Below are positions 8,714 through 17,765 of a stretch of DNA of 64,000 bases, piece by piece. The stretch lies in the NCBI RefSeq assembly GCF_002797535.1, contig NZ_PGFD01000002.1:744001-808000 (forward strand), written 5' to 3'. The translations under genes and the position numbers were made by a program. Source of the stretch: Chryseobacterium geocarposphaerae. Lineage in GTDB: Bacteria; Bacteroidota; Bacteroidia; Flavobacteriales; Weeksellaceae. Each line of letters begins with the position of its first letter. Position 1 is the stretch's first letter. The notes beneath the pieces were generated by a model. The model searched no databases, was not told where the DNA came from, and was given only the letters and a program-made list of their open reading frames with translations.

Positions 8714-10180
8714 ATGTTTTTTAAATTTCTGAGATTAGAATTCAAAAGCTTTTTTCGAGGTTCTTCTTTGGGGATCAATTTGGCGATGAAAATTCTCCGC
8801 CTTATTGCAATTCTTTATTTTATGGTCTGTTTGCTTGCAGGAGCTTTCCTAGTATTTTTCTATATTCAGGAAGACTTGCATGGAAATCCTATAAAGATAG
8901 TTTCTAAATTTTTAATTGCAGTTTGGGCAGTTGATTTGATTGTGAAATATCTGTGGCAGGAAATGCCAACACAAAACATAAAGCCTTTCCTGACCTTAAA
9001 TATTCCGAAGAAAACACTGGTCAACTATATGGTAAGTAAGACCTTTCTGTCTGCTTTCAGCTGGCTGAACTCCCTGTTTTTTATTACTTTTTCGGGTATC
9101 GCCATTTTTCACGGATATGATGTAATAGGTGTTTTGGCCTGGTTGGTTGGAGTTTCCCTGTTGTTTTATCTGAATAACTTTATCAACATCATTTTTAACG
9201 ATAAAGAGACTGTAGCAATTATTGTAGGATGTATTTTTGCCGCAGTAGCCGGTCTTACCTATTATAATATTATTCCTGTACTGGAATATTCTGAGAAATT
9301 TTTCTTTAATTTTTATGAAAGGCCTTATTTCGTGGTTATTTCAATTGTATTATTTGCTGGTTTGTGGAAGATTTGCTTTAATTATATTCATAAAGTCTTC
9401 TATCTGGATCAGGGATTGGAAGTGAAAAAAACTGTCGGTAAGACAGAGAATATCGCTTTCCTGAATAAATACGGAGCTATAGGAACATTTATCAATAATG
9501 ATATTAAAATGCTGAAGCGGAACAAGGTTACCAAAGGAATTTTACTGGGAAGTGTTCTGTTTCTGTTTTATGGAATGCTGATGTTTTCTTCACCTATCTA
9601 TAAAACTCCGGCGATGACCATGTTTATGGGATTGTTTGTGACGGGAGGCTTTCAGTTTTTATTCGGGCAGAGAGTTCCTGCATTCGATAGCTCGTATTAT
9701 CCGCTTATGATGACCCTGAATGTTCCTTACAAAGAATATTTAAAGGCAAAATGGTGGCTGATGAATATTGTAACGGCAGCTTCTATGGTGTTGGCGGTTT
9801 GCTATGCCTATTTCGGCTGGGAAATGTATGTGACGTTCTTTGCTGCCGGGATTTATAATATTGGGGTGAATTCTCAGTTTACTCTTTGGTCAGGCGCATT
9901 TAATAAAACTCAGATCGATCTGAATTCAAAAGAAAAAAGATTTGGTCAGAAAAATAGTTTTAATATCAAGGCTTTACTTTTATTAATTCCGAAAATGTTT
10001 TTACCAATGGTTGTATTTGGTATTGTGCAGCGTTTCTTTGGAATTACAGCAGGAGTTATCAGTGTGGCAATCATGGGATTGATCGGATTTGTTTTGAGGG
10101 AAAAAATCTTTGATATCATCGTGAAACATTATAAAGTAGAAAAATACAGTACATTAGAAGCATTCAAAAACAAAGATTAA
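8714..10180 (+). CDS. DUF5687 family ABC-exporter membrane subunit
   Basis: This 488-residue protein has many hydrophobic helices (about 11-12) arranged in two halves and an N-terminal cytoplasmic helix MFFKFLRLEFKSFFRG. It matches DUF5687, a Bacteroidota family of ABC-2-like permeases. Its stop is one base before the start of an ABC ATPase gene, so the two form an exporter. The substrate is not evident. Confidence 0.85.
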   Translation: MFFKFLRLEFKSFFRGSSLGINLAMKILRLIAILYFMVCLLAGAFLVFFYIQEDLHGNPIKIVSKFLIAVWAVDLIVKYLWQEMPTQNIKPFLTLNIPKKTLVNYMVSKTFLSAFSWLNSLFFITFSGIAIFHGYDVIGVLAWLVGVSLLFYLNNFINIIFNDKETVAIIVGCIFAAVAGLTYYNIIPVLEYSEKFFFNFYERPYFVVISIVLFAGLWKICFNYIHKVFYLDQGLEVKKTVGKTENIAFLNKYGAIGTFINNDIKMLKRNKVTKGILLGSVLFLFYGMLMFSSPIYKTPAMTMFMGLFVTGGFQFLFGQRVPAFDSSYYPLMMTLNVPYKEYLKAKWWLMNIVTAASMVLAVCYAYFGWEMYVTFFAAGIYNIGVNSQFTLWSGAFNKTQIDLNSKEKRFGQKNSFNIKALLLLIPKMFLPMVVFGIVQRFFGITAGVISVAIMGLIGFVLREKIFDIIVKHYKVEKYSTLEAFKNKD

Positions 10181-10181
10181 T

Positions 10182-10907
10182 ATGATCACTATTAATAATT
10201 TATCAAAAACTTACGGTAAAGCAACCGTTTTAAATATAGAACATCTTGAAATTCCCAATGGTGAAACTTTTGGTTTAGTAGGAAATAACGGAGCAGGAAA
10301 AACAACACTCTTCAGCTTAATGCTGGATTTAATTCAGGCAACAACGGGTTTTGTAAGTATCGACGGAATAAAAGTAAATGAATCCGAAGCATGGAAAAAT
10401 AAAGTTTCAGCCTTCGTAGACGACTCTTTTTTGATAGGCTATCTTACACCGGAAGAATATTTTTATTTCATCGGAGAATTGAGAGGGCAGAATAAAGCTT
10501 CTGTAGATGAATTCTTAAAACAGTTTCATGATCTTTTTAATGGTGAAATCCTAAACTCTGGAAAATACGTTCGTGATCTTTCAAAGGGAAACCAGAAAAA
10601 GGTAGGAATTGTTGGCGCAATTATCGGAAATCCTGAAATCATTATTCTGGATGAGCCTTTTGCCAATCTTGATCCTTCTACGCAAATTAAACTTAAAAAT
10701 TTAATTAAAGAATTATCTAAGCAGGATGGGGTGACTTTTCTTATTTCCAGCCATGATCTTTCGCATACAACAGAAGTCTGTAACAGAATTGTGGTGGTGA
10801 ATAAAGGACAACTGGTAAAAGACATTCAGACGAATCCTGAAACACTGAAAGATCTTGAGCAGTATTTTGCTGACCAGGTGTCTAAGCCGGTTGAAGAAAT
10901 TATATAA
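10182..10907 (+). CDS. ABC transporter ATP-binding protein
   Basis: This 241-residue ATPase has Walker A GNNGAGKTT (about residues 35-43), signature LSKGNQKKVG, Walker B EIIILDEPFANLDP and the switch His in ISSHDLSH. It is the energising partner of the DUF5687 permease directly upstream. The compact size and signature resemble ABC-2-type exporter ATPases. The transported compound is unknown. Confidence 0.93.
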   Translation: MITINNLSKTYGKATVLNIEHLEIPNGETFGLVGNNGAGKTTLFSLMLDLIQATTGFVSIDGIKVNESEAWKNKVSAFVDDSFLIGYLTPEEYFYFIGELRGQNKASVDEFLKQFHDLFNGEILNSGKYVRDLSKGNQKKVGIVGAIIGNPEIIILDEPFANLDPSTQIKLKNLIKELSKQDGVTFLISSHDLSHTTEVCNRIVVVNKGQLVKDIQTNPETLKDLEQYFADQVSKPVEEII

Positions 10908-10926
10908 TTCAATTAAAATAGTAAAA

Positions 10927-11865
10927 ATGGCAGGTGCTGAATCCCAAAATGTGACCGATTATCCAAACAGCAATACGATTTTTATGGTTTGGAAATTGGT
11001 TGATGATCCCAGACTGAAAGAAGTTTTTCAACAATTGTGTGCGTTGGTGCTCAATCTTAATAATTCTGTTTTCAACAGGTTTCCGGACAGCAGAGCAAGC
11101 TGTGTATTCGGAATTGGATATAATGCATGGAGTATGCTTAGGCTTCCGACTCCGCTACCTAAAGAACTTGTCAGCTTTGAAGAGATAAAAGGAGAAAAAC
11201 ATACTGCAGTCTCTACACCGGGAGATTTACATTTTCATCTGAGAGCAGATAATAAAAGTATTATTTTCGATATGGCAATTGAAATTTCAAAATTACTGTC
11301 ATCTATTGCGGAAAGCATTTTGGAAATTCATGGATTTAAATATTGGGACGACCGTTCAATTCTTGGTTTTGTAGACGGAACCGAAAACCCACACAATGAA
11401 GATCGTGATTTTTTTGCTAAAATCGGAGATGAAGATCCACAGTATAAAGGTGGAAGTTATCTTTTCACTCAGAAATATCTTCATAATATGAATGCATGGA
11501 GAAGTCTTTCTACAGAAGAGCAGGAAAAAGTAATAGGAAGATCAAAAGAAAATGATATTGAAATGTCGGATGATGTGAAGCCTGCAAACTCTCACATTGC
11601 ATTAGCTAATATTGAAGGTGAAAACGGAGAGGAACTGAAAATTGTTAGAGATAATATGCCATTCGGAAGCCCTTCAACAGGTGAGTTTGGGACCTATTTT
11701 ATTTCTTACGCCAATACATTCTCAACAACCAAAAAAATGCTGACGAATATGTTTATTGGGAATCCTCCGGGAAATTACGACAGGATCTTAGATTTCAGTA
11801 CAGCCGTGACTGGAACGCTTTTCTTTGTTCCGACCAGAGATATGCTGGATGAATTTTCGGGATAA
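10927..11865 (+). CDS. Dyp-type heme peroxidase
   Basis: This 312-residue dye-decolorizing-type peroxidase shows the distal GFVDGTENP motif with the catalytic Asp, the proximal heme-ligand region NSHIALANI, and the GEFGTYFISYANTF segment. There is no Tat or Sec signal, so it is probably cytoplasmic. A longer frame starts at 10855 inside the ATPase gene, but the ATG at 10927 (MAGAESQNVTDYP) begins just after that gene's stop and gives the family N-terminus. It follows the ABC pair by 19 bases and may share its mRNA. I see no encapsulin-targeting tail. Confidence 0.9.
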   Translation: MAGAESQNVTDYPNSNTIFMVWKLVDDPRLKEVFQQLCALVLNLNNSVFNRFPDSRASCVFGIGYNAWSMLRLPTPLPKELVSFEEIKGEKHTAVSTPGDLHFHLRADNKSIIFDMAIEISKLLSSIAESILEIHGFKYWDDRSILGFVDGTENPHNEDRDFFAKIGDEDPQYKGGSYLFTQKYLHNMNAWRSLSTEEQEKVIGRSKENDIEMSDDVKPANSHIALANIEGENGEELKIVRDNMPFGSPSTGEFGTYFISYANTFSTTKKMLTNMFIGNPPGNYDRILDFSTAVTGTLFFVPTRDMLDEFSG

Positions 11866-11872
11866 AATAATG

Positions 11873-11897
11873 AGACAGATTTTTTCTGTCTTTTTTA
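11873..11897 (+). terminator. Rho-independent terminator after the Dyp peroxidase
   Basis: AGACAGA (11873-11879) pairs with TCTGTCT (11885-11891) around a short T loop and is followed by TTTTTT. It lies 8 bases after the peroxidase stop. Confidence 0.75.
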
Positions 11898-11913
11898 ATT
11901 AAATAGTATGGCT

Positions 11914-11982
11914 TGTCATTCTGAATGTAACGTCACGAAGAATCTGTTGATCTATAGAGATTCTTCCTTCGTCAGAATGACA
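11914..11982. repeat. Dispersed inverted repeat (TGTCATTCTGA type)
   Basis: The outer arms TGTCATTCTGA (11914-11924) and TCAGAATGACA (11972-11982) are perfect inverted copies. An inner pair around GAAGAATCT / AGATTCTTC extends the fold. The same wording recurs at 35707-35786 and a related one at 901-969, so this is one of several copies of an intergenic family in this genome. Confidence 0.75.
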
Positions 11983-12067
11983 GAAAAGTATAAATTTTTC
12001 AAAAAAAATATTTTTTTGTGTAACCTTTTCAAAACTTTGTTGTCTTTAAGATAGAAACAGATAATTC

Positions 12068-12634
12068 ATGAAGCTTTTATTTGGAAATAAAAAAGAAGAT
12101 TTGCTCGGCCGCCTCAAGAAGCAGGACCCGGCTGCACAAAAAGTTTTTTATGAGCAGAACGTCAAAAAGTTTCTGAGTGTGGCTAAAAGCTACGTCAGCG
12201 ATTTGTACCAGGCGGAAGACTGTGTCATTAAAGCTTTTTGCAAAATTTTTAAGCATATTGAAAGCTTCCGTGGAGAAGGAAATCTGGAAGGATGGGCAAG
12301 GCGCATTGTGGTAAACGAGTGTCTTAATTTTATAAAAAGCCATAAAACCGTTTTTTATATTGATGATATCAACCCGTCATTTATGATTGAAGTTCCGGAA
12401 GAGGAAGTGATTTTTGACTTCAGTGCTCAGGACCTTTTAGACCAGCTTCCGGATGCTTACAGAATGGTTTTCAACCTGTATGTATTGGAAGGCTATTCGC
12501 ATCAGGAAATTGCCGATACCTTGAAAATTTCCACTGCAGTGAGCAAGACCCAGCTGTTTCGGGCAAAAGAGAAGCTGAGAGTACTTTATCTTCAACAACA
12601 AAAAACAATGAAAAATGAACACATTCAGAGATAA
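12068..12634 (+). CDS. ECF-type RNA polymerase sigma factor
   Basis: This 188-residue sigma-70 family protein has region 2 (YQAEDCVIKAFCKIFKHI, with EGWARRIVVNECLN) and region 4 (MVFNLYVLEGYSHQEIADTLKIS, then VSKTQLFRAKEKL). It overlaps the next gene by 20 bases. That gene encodes a single-pass membrane protein, the usual layout for an ECF sigma with its regulator. The target regulon is not visible apart from the barrel gene downstream. Confidence 0.93.
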   Translation: MKLLFGNKKEDLLGRLKKQDPAAQKVFYEQNVKKFLSVAKSYVSDLYQAEDCVIKAFCKIFKHIESFRGEGNLEGWARRIVVNECLNFIKSHKTVFYIDDINPSFMIEVPEEEVIFDFSAQDLLDQLPDAYRMVFNLYVLEGYSHQEIADTLKISTAVSKTQLFRAKEKLRVLYLQQQKTMKNEHIQR

Positions 12635-13244
12635 TTTGGAACACCAGATAAAAAAACAGATCGAGGAAAGAGAAATTGCTCCTTCAAGAGATCTCTGGTC
12701 TGAAATAGAATTGCAGAAAGAAAAACCTCATTCTAAATTCCCAATGAACTGGGTGTTGATGGCAGCATGTATTATACTTGTTTTCGGTTTGGGTTTTGTG
12801 CTTTTCTCAAATTCTTCAGAAAAAAATAATATCCAGAATAGTCAGATCACCAAAGTAAAAGAGGTTTTTCCACAGGAAAAAACAACTGAAAAGATAAATG
12901 AAAGTACAGTTGCTGAACCTGTATATGCAGAGGAAGTTATTCGGGAAAGTAAAGAGCCTTTAGCTAAAACGATCAATGAAGTTCAACAATCACCTAAAGT
13001 TTTAGTAGAACAAATACAAAAGGAGAATCCAAAAGATGAAGCTCAAGTGATCGTTCCTGAAGTTTCTAAGATTTCTGCTCCTGCAGATAAGACTGTGGCT
13101 CAAGCTGAAGATGCTAAGAAAACTCCGGTAAAAAGGAAAAAATACGTAGATCCGGCTACTTTGCTTTTCTCAGTAGAGCATAAGGATGTGATCGAAAAAA
13201 CAAAAGAAAGCAATGTCGCAGCCGTTGATCTGAACGGTAGATAA
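12615..13244 (+). CDS. Single-pass membrane protein, likely anti-sigma factor
   Basis: This 209-residue protein has a short cytoplasmic part (residues 1-42, containing SRDLWSEIELQKEKP), one transmembrane helix (about 45-65, WVLMAACIILVFGLGFVL) and a low-complexity Glu/Lys/Val-rich periplasmic region. A conserved-looking tail has RKKYVDPATLLFSVEHKD. There is no recognisable zinc anti-sigma motif. The 20-base overlap with the sigma gene and the topology suggest an anti-sigma factor; this is inference. Its ATG at 12615 is the first in frame after the sigma gene's coding core. Confidence 0.7.
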   Translation: MNTFRDNLEHQIKKQIEEREIAPSRDLWSEIELQKEKPHSKFPMNWVLMAACIILVFGLGFVLFSNSSEKNNIQNSQITKVKEVFPQEKTTEKINESTVAEPVYAEEVIRESKEPLAKTINEVQQSPKVLVEQIQKENPKDEAQVIVPEVSKISAPADKTVAQAEDAKKTPVKRKKYVDPATLLFSVEHKDVIEKTKESNVAAVDLNGR

Positions 13245-13275
13245 TACTAAATTTTAACAATTAAAAATTAATAAT

Positions 13276-14313
13276 ATGATTAAAAAAATGATCATGATGG
13301 GATTCGTATGTCTTGTTTCCACATCATTATATGCACAGAGAAAACCATTGCTCAATCTTCAGCCGAAAGAAGATACAGAAGTAAGTCCTATTGTAAAGGA
13401 AAAAGTGGATGAATATGCCAGAAAGATTGATGCGATTATTAAGGAAGAAAAGAAAATGATGGAAGCGGAATTACTCACTCTTCAGGCAAAAAATCTTGAT
13501 AAAGTGGAATTTGATAAGCAAAAATCTGTATTAGCAGATCGTTTTTCAGAAAAAATAGACCAGAGAATCGAAGAGTTGGGATTTGATTTGGATGGAGTCA
13601 TTCAGAAGCAGGTAAGATATTCATTGCTGAATTCGGATGTAACTTCCAATGAAGAATTAAAAGAAAAGCTGTTGAAGAAATTCAGGCCTACAAAAAACTT
13701 TACAGGATATATTTCCTATGGAATCATGAACCTTACCAACAGCGAAGCGGACAATGCTTTAGATAAAAATTTAGGATATGCCGGAAATTTTGAATTTGGA
13801 TTGAAATTTAATTACCAGTTCAGCAGAACGAGTCCATGGGGATTGATTTCTGGTATCGGTTTCTCATGGAGAACATTGAGTCTTGATAATAATATGTTTG
13901 TTGCCAAAGATGCTAACTCCAATATTTATCTGGCCAATTATGAAAAAGGGCTGAGCAAGAGTAAACTGAGAACAGGATATATTATGGTTCCGCTGGGAAT
14001 TCAGTATAATTTCTCTAAGTTAAAAAATGCAGGAATGGACATTCAGTACAGGGATTACCAGAAAGGATTTAAAGTGGGAGCCAATGTTTATGGAGGGGTG
14101 AGAATGTCAACCAATAACATTATGAAAGGAGAAGGAATCAGTGACAGAGACAGAAGCAATTATCAGGTAAGTCCTTTTATTTACGGAGGACAGTTTACTG
14201 TCTCTTATAATGATTTCAGTATTTTCGTTAAAAAAGATTTCGGAAACTTCTTTAAAAACGGAAACTTTGAAAATGATAAAGCGTTAGTTTTCGGAGCGGC
14301 ACTTTGGTGGTAA
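13276..14313 (+). CDS. Secreted outer-membrane beta-barrel-like protein
   Basis: This 345-residue protein has a signal peptide (IMMGFVCLVSTSLYAQ, cut near residue 21) and a charged helical segment (about 35-110, many Lys/Glu). A beta-rich C-terminal half has alternating aromatic strands such as FTGYISYGIMNL, FEFGLKFNYQF, YIMVPLGIQYNF and VFGAALWW at the end. The final aromatic residue fits an outer-membrane barrel. It lies 31 bases after the anti-sigma-like gene and is probably the output or partner of that module. Exact role unknown. Confidence 0.72.
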   Translation: MIKKMIMMGFVCLVSTSLYAQRKPLLNLQPKEDTEVSPIVKEKVDEYARKIDAIIKEEKKMMEAELLTLQAKNLDKVEFDKQKSVLADRFSEKIDQRIEELGFDLDGVIQKQVRYSLLNSDVTSNEELKEKLLKKFRPTKNFTGYISYGIMNLTNSEADNALDKNLGYAGNFEFGLKFNYQFSRTSPWGLISGIGFSWRTLSLDNNMFVAKDANSNIYLANYEKGLSKSKLRTGYIMVPLGIQYNFSKLKNAGMDIQYRDYQKGFKVGANVYGGVRMSTNNIMKGEGISDRDRSNYQVSPFIYGGQFTVSYNDFSIFVKKDFGNFFKNGNFENDKALVFGAALWW

Positions 14314-14440
14314 AAGGTTCAAAAATGTCGTCACCACATATTGTAAATTAGTAATTGATAGCTCAAGTACAAAATAAATACAAATTATTAATCTTTGGTA
14401 TGAGAATTGAATAATAAATAATAACATTCATATTAACAAA

Positions 14441-14476
14441 CAAAGGCACTCTGCAATTTTCTGCGGAGTGCTTTTG
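14441..14476. terminator. Bidirectional terminator between barrel gene and fumC
   Basis: CAAAGGCACTC (14441-14451) pairs with GAGTGCTTTTG (14466-14476) with inner TGCA/TGCG support. A and T tracts on each side let it serve both convergent genes. Confidence 0.7.
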
Positions 14477-14490
14477 TTTATGATGAGTTC

Positions 14491-15885
14491 TTACTTTAGG
14501 CTACCTACCATATCTTCTGGCTTTACCCATTCATCGAATTGTTCGGCAGTTAAAAGTCCTAAATTAATGGCCTCTTCTTTTAAGGTCGTACCGTTCTTAT
14601 GAGCTGTCTTTGCAATTTTTGCAGCATTTTCATAGCCAATATGGGTGTTCAAAGCCGTAACTAGCATCAAAGATTTATCTACCAGTTCTTTGATTCTTTC
14701 GTGATTAGGCTCAATTCCCACTGCGCAATGATCATTAAATGAAATACATGCATCAGCAATTAGCTGTGCAGATTGTAAGAAATTGAAGGCCATTACCGGT
14801 TTGAAAACATTCAGTTCGTAATTTCCCTGAGTTCCTGCAAAAGAAATGGTTGTGTCATTTCCTAAAACTTGTGCACAAACCATTGTCATCGCTTCATTCT
14901 GGGTTGGATTTACTTTTCCAGGCATGATTGATGAGCCCGGTTCGTTTTCAGGGATGTGAATCTCTCCTATTCCCGAACGTGGTCCGGAAGCCAGTAATCT
15001 GATGTCCTGAGCAATTTTATATAAAGAAACCGCCAATTGTTTTAATGCGCCATGAGACTCTACAATGGCATCATGAGCAGCTAAAGCTTCAAATTTATTT
15101 TCAGCCGTTACAAAAGGAAGATTTGTGAACTTTGAAATATATTCGGCAACTTTTACATCATAACCTTGAGGTGTATTTAATCCTGTTCCCACTGCAGTTC
15201 CACCCAAAGCGAGCTCAGAAAGATGAGGTAAGGTGTTTTTTAATGCTTTGATTCCGAAATTTAACTGAGCAACATATCCTGAAAATTCCTGTCCTAGAGT
15301 TAAAGGGGTTGCATCCATCAAATGTGTTCTTCCGATTTTAACCACATCTTTAAAAGCTTCCGATTTTTGAGCTAAAGTATCTCTTAATTTTTCAACTGCC
15401 GGAATTGTTGTTTCAATTACTTTTTTATAAGCTGCGATATGCATGGCTGTCGGGTAAGTATCATTAGAAGACTGAGACTTATTAACATCATCATTGGGAT
15501 GAATTTCCGATTTTTCTCCTAAGGTTCCCCCATTGTTTACATGAGCTCTGTTAGAGATCACTTCATTTACATTCATATTAGACTGTGTTCCTGATCCTGT
15601 TTGCCAGATCACCAGTGGGAACTGATCATTCAATGTTCCTTCCAGGATTTCTTCGCAAACTTTAGCAATCATATCTCTTTTTTCTGCAGGTAGAACTCCT
15701 AAATCGGTGTTGGCATATGCTGCTGCTTTTTTTAAATAGGCAAAAGCTTCAATAATTTCGTGGGGCATAGAGCCTTCGGGTCCTATTTTGAAATTATTTC
15801 TTGATCTTTCGGTTTGTGCACCCCAAAACTTATCTGCAGGAACCTGCACTTCACCCATGGTGTCTTTTTCTATTCTGTAATTCAT
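14491..15885 (-). CDS. fumC: Class II fumarate hydratase
   Basis: This 464-residue iron-independent fumarase interconverts fumarate and malate in the TCA cycle. The family signature [15 protein letters not shown] with the catalytic Ser is clear. Also seen are [14 protein letters not shown], the [14 protein letters not shown] substrate segment and [15 protein letters not shown]. Length is standard. It is transcribed away from a class I fumarase across a 182-base divergent region. Confident. Confidence 0.96.
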   Translation of the reverse strand: MNYRIEKDTMGEVQVPADKFWGAQTERSRNNFKIGPEGSMPHEIIEAFAYLKKAAAYANTDLGVLPAEKRDMIAKVCEEILEGTLNDQFPLVIWQTGSGTQSNMNVNEVISNRAHVNNGGTLGEKSEIHPNDDVNKSQSSNDTYPTAMHIAAYKKVIETTIPAVEKLRDTLAQKSEAFKDVVKIGRTHLMDATPLTLGQEFSGYVAQLNFGIKALKNTLPHLSELALGGTAVGTGLNTPQGYDVKVAEYISKFTNLPFVTAENKFEALAAHDAIVESHGALKQLAVSLYKIAQDIRLLASGPRSGIGEIHIPENEPGSSIMPGKVNPTQNEAMTMVCAQVLGNDTTISFAGTQGNYELNVFKPVMAFNFLQSAQLIADACISFNDHCAVGIEPNHERIKELVDKSLMLVTALNTHIGYENAAKIAKTAHKNGTTLKEEAINLGLLTAEQFDEWVKPEDMVGSLK

Positions 15886-16041
15886 TGTGATTGAAATTTT
15901 TATTTAGTTTGAAATTTTGTGATTTTTAGGCTAGAATAACATTGTATAAAGTTACTTAATAATGAAAAACCGTGCAATTTATAATCATTATAAATATCAA
16001 TCTAAGTCGCTGATTTTACTCATGTTTTTTTGTGTATGCCG

Positions 16042-16049
16042 TATTTTTG
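16042..16049 (+). promoter_or_regulatory. -7 promoter box (TATTTTTG) before the class I fumarase
   Basis: TATTTTTG fits TAnnTTTG and ends 18 bases before the fumarase ATG. The nearest TTTG (16029-16032) is only 9 bases upstream, so the -33 half is not clear. It lies in the shared fumC/fumA divergent region. Confidence 0.5.
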
Positions 16050-16067
16050 TATCCATAAAAAATTGAA

Positions 16068-17675
16068 ATGGAATTTAGATATCAGGATCCGTATCCGATT
16101 CAGAAAGATGATACGGTGTACAAGAAGCTTACTTCAGACTATGTAAAAGTTGAAAAATTAGGAGACAGAGAAATTTTGACGGTAGATCCAAAGGGTCTTG
16201 AACTATTGGCTGAGGAAGCTATGGCAGACGTTTCTTTCATGCTTCGTTCTTCACATTTAGAAAGTTTGAGAAGAATTATTGATGATCCTGAAGCTACAGA
16301 TAACGACAGATTCGTTGCTTATAATTTATTACAAAATGCTGCGGTTGCGGTAGAAGGTGCTTTACCGTCTTGCCAGGATACAGGAACGGCAATTGTAATG
16401 GGTAAAAAAGGAGAAAATGTATATACGGGAGTTGATGACGGAGAATATTTAAGCAAAGGAATTTACAATACCTATCAAAAAAGAAACTTAAGATATTCTC
16501 AGGTTGTTCCTTTAACGATGTTTGATGAGAAAAATTCAGGTTCCAATCTTCCTGCGCAGATTGATATCTATGCTAAAAAAGGAGATTATTACGAGTTTTT
16601 ATTCTTAACAAAAGGAGGTGGTTCTGCCAACAAAACGTTCCTTTATCAAAAGACAAAATCTTTATTGAACGAAAAGTCTCTTGAAGAATTTATCAAAGAA
16701 AAAATTTCAGATTTGGGAACAGCAGCTTGCCCGCCTTATCACTTGGCTTTGGTGATCGGTGGAACTTCTGCCGAAGCGAATTTGGCTGCAGTGAAAAAAG
16801 CATCTGCAAAATATTATGATAATCTTCCGACAGAAGGAAATGAAGCAGGTCAGGCTTTCAGAGACCTGGAGTGGGAAGCGAAAGTTCAGAAGATCTGCCA
16901 GGAAAGTGCTATTGGAGCACAGTTTGGGGGGAAATATCTTACTCACGATGTAAGAGTGATCAGACTTCCTCGTCACGCGGCTTCTTGCCCTGTAGGAATG
17001 GGGGTTTCTTGTTCAGCGGACAGAAATATTAAAGGAAAAATTACCAAAGAAGGAATTTTCTTGGAACAATTGGAACAAGATCCGAAAAGATTTTTGCCGG
17101 ATACCCCACCACACCTGGAAGAAGCAGTGGAGATTAATTTAAATAAACCAATGCCTGAAATTTTAGCAGAGCTTTCAAAATATCCGATCAAGACAAGATT
17201 AAAATTAAACGGGACTTTAATTGTAGCGAGAGATATTGCTCATGCAAAAATCAAAGAGATTATTGACAGTGGTAAGCCGATGCCTGAATATTTCAAAAAT
17301 CACCCGATTTATTACGCAGGACCGGCAAAAACTCCGGAAGGAATGGCTTCAGGAAGTTTCGGACCTACAACTGCAGGAAGAATGGATGTGTATGTGGATG
17401 AATTCCAAAGCCATGGCGGAAGTATGATCATGTTGGCAAAAGGAAACAGAAGCAAAGATGTAACCGATGCCTGTGGTAAATATGGAGGTTTCTATTTAGG
17501 ATCGATCGGAGGTCCGGCTGCAATTTTGGCAAAAGACAATATTCTGTCTGTTGAGGTTGTAGATTTCCCTGAATTAGGAATGGAAGCGGTAAGAAAAATT
17601 GAAGTAAAAGACTTCCCAGCATTCATTATTACAGATGATAAAGGAAATGATTTCTTTGCGGCATTAGCCCATTAA
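16068..17675 (+). CDS. Class I fumarate hydratase (4Fe-4S)
   Basis: This 535-residue iron-sulfur fumarase has an N-terminal alpha domain with [12 protein letters not shown] (cluster Cys near residue 105) and [12 protein letters not shown]. Cysteines follow in [10 protein letters not shown] and the central region, and a C-terminal beta domain contains [14 protein letters not shown] and [14 protein letters not shown]. It is single-chain like E. coli FumA/FumB, with both domains present. Oxygen sensitivity of the cluster is known for the family. It is back to back with class II fumC, which suggests redox- or iron-dependent switching (inference). Confidence 0.93.
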   Translation: MEFRYQDPYPIQKDDTVYKKLTSDYVKVEKLGDREILTVDPKGLELLAEEAMADVSFMLRSSHLESLRRIIDDPEATDNDRFVAYNLLQNAAVAVEGALPSCQDTGTAIVMGKKGENVYTGVDDGEYLSKGIYNTYQKRNLRYSQVVPLTMFDEKNSGSNLPAQIDIYAKKGDYYEFLFLTKGGGSANKTFLYQKTKSLLNEKSLEEFIKEKISDLGTAACPPYHLALVIGGTSAEANLAAVKKASAKYYDNLPTEGNEAGQAFRDLEWEAKVQKICQESAIGAQFGGKYLTHDVRVIRLPRHAASCPVGMGVSCSADRNIKGKITKEGIFLEQLEQDPKRFLPDTPPHLEEAVEINLNKPMPEILAELSKYPIKTRLKLNGTLIVARDIAHAKIKEIIDSGKPMPEYFKNHPIYYAGPAKTPEGMASGSFGPTTAGRMDVYVDEFQSHGGSMIMLAKGNRSKDVTDACGKYGGFYLGSIGGPAAILAKDNILSVEVVDFPELGMEAVRKIEVKDFPAFIITDDKGNDFFAALAH

Positions 17676-17717
17676 AAATTATTTAAAAGATATTTATAAA
17701 ACTAATGCTACTTTGTA

Positions 17718-17748
17718 TTGCATAGTACTTTTATAAAGAGTATTTTTG
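17718..17748 (+). promoter_or_regulatory. Promoter for the serine hydrolase (TTG-20-TATTTTTG)
   Basis: TTG at 17718-17720 is separated by 20 bases from TATTTTTG at 17741-17748, an exact Bacteroidota promoter. It shows that the longer reading frame starting with this TTG is not translated from there, and supports the ATG at 17766. Confidence 0.8.
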
Positions 17749-17765
17749 CAATACAAAATAGCATT

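Noticed and set aside
8530..8778. Minus-strand 82-residue frame after recN
   Set aside because: It runs through the recN terminator and into the start of the DUF5687 gene on the other strand; composition is that of an antisense shadow.
17718..17765. Extended start of the serine hydrolase
   Set aside because: The TTG is the -33 promoter element and the extension would precede the signal peptide.
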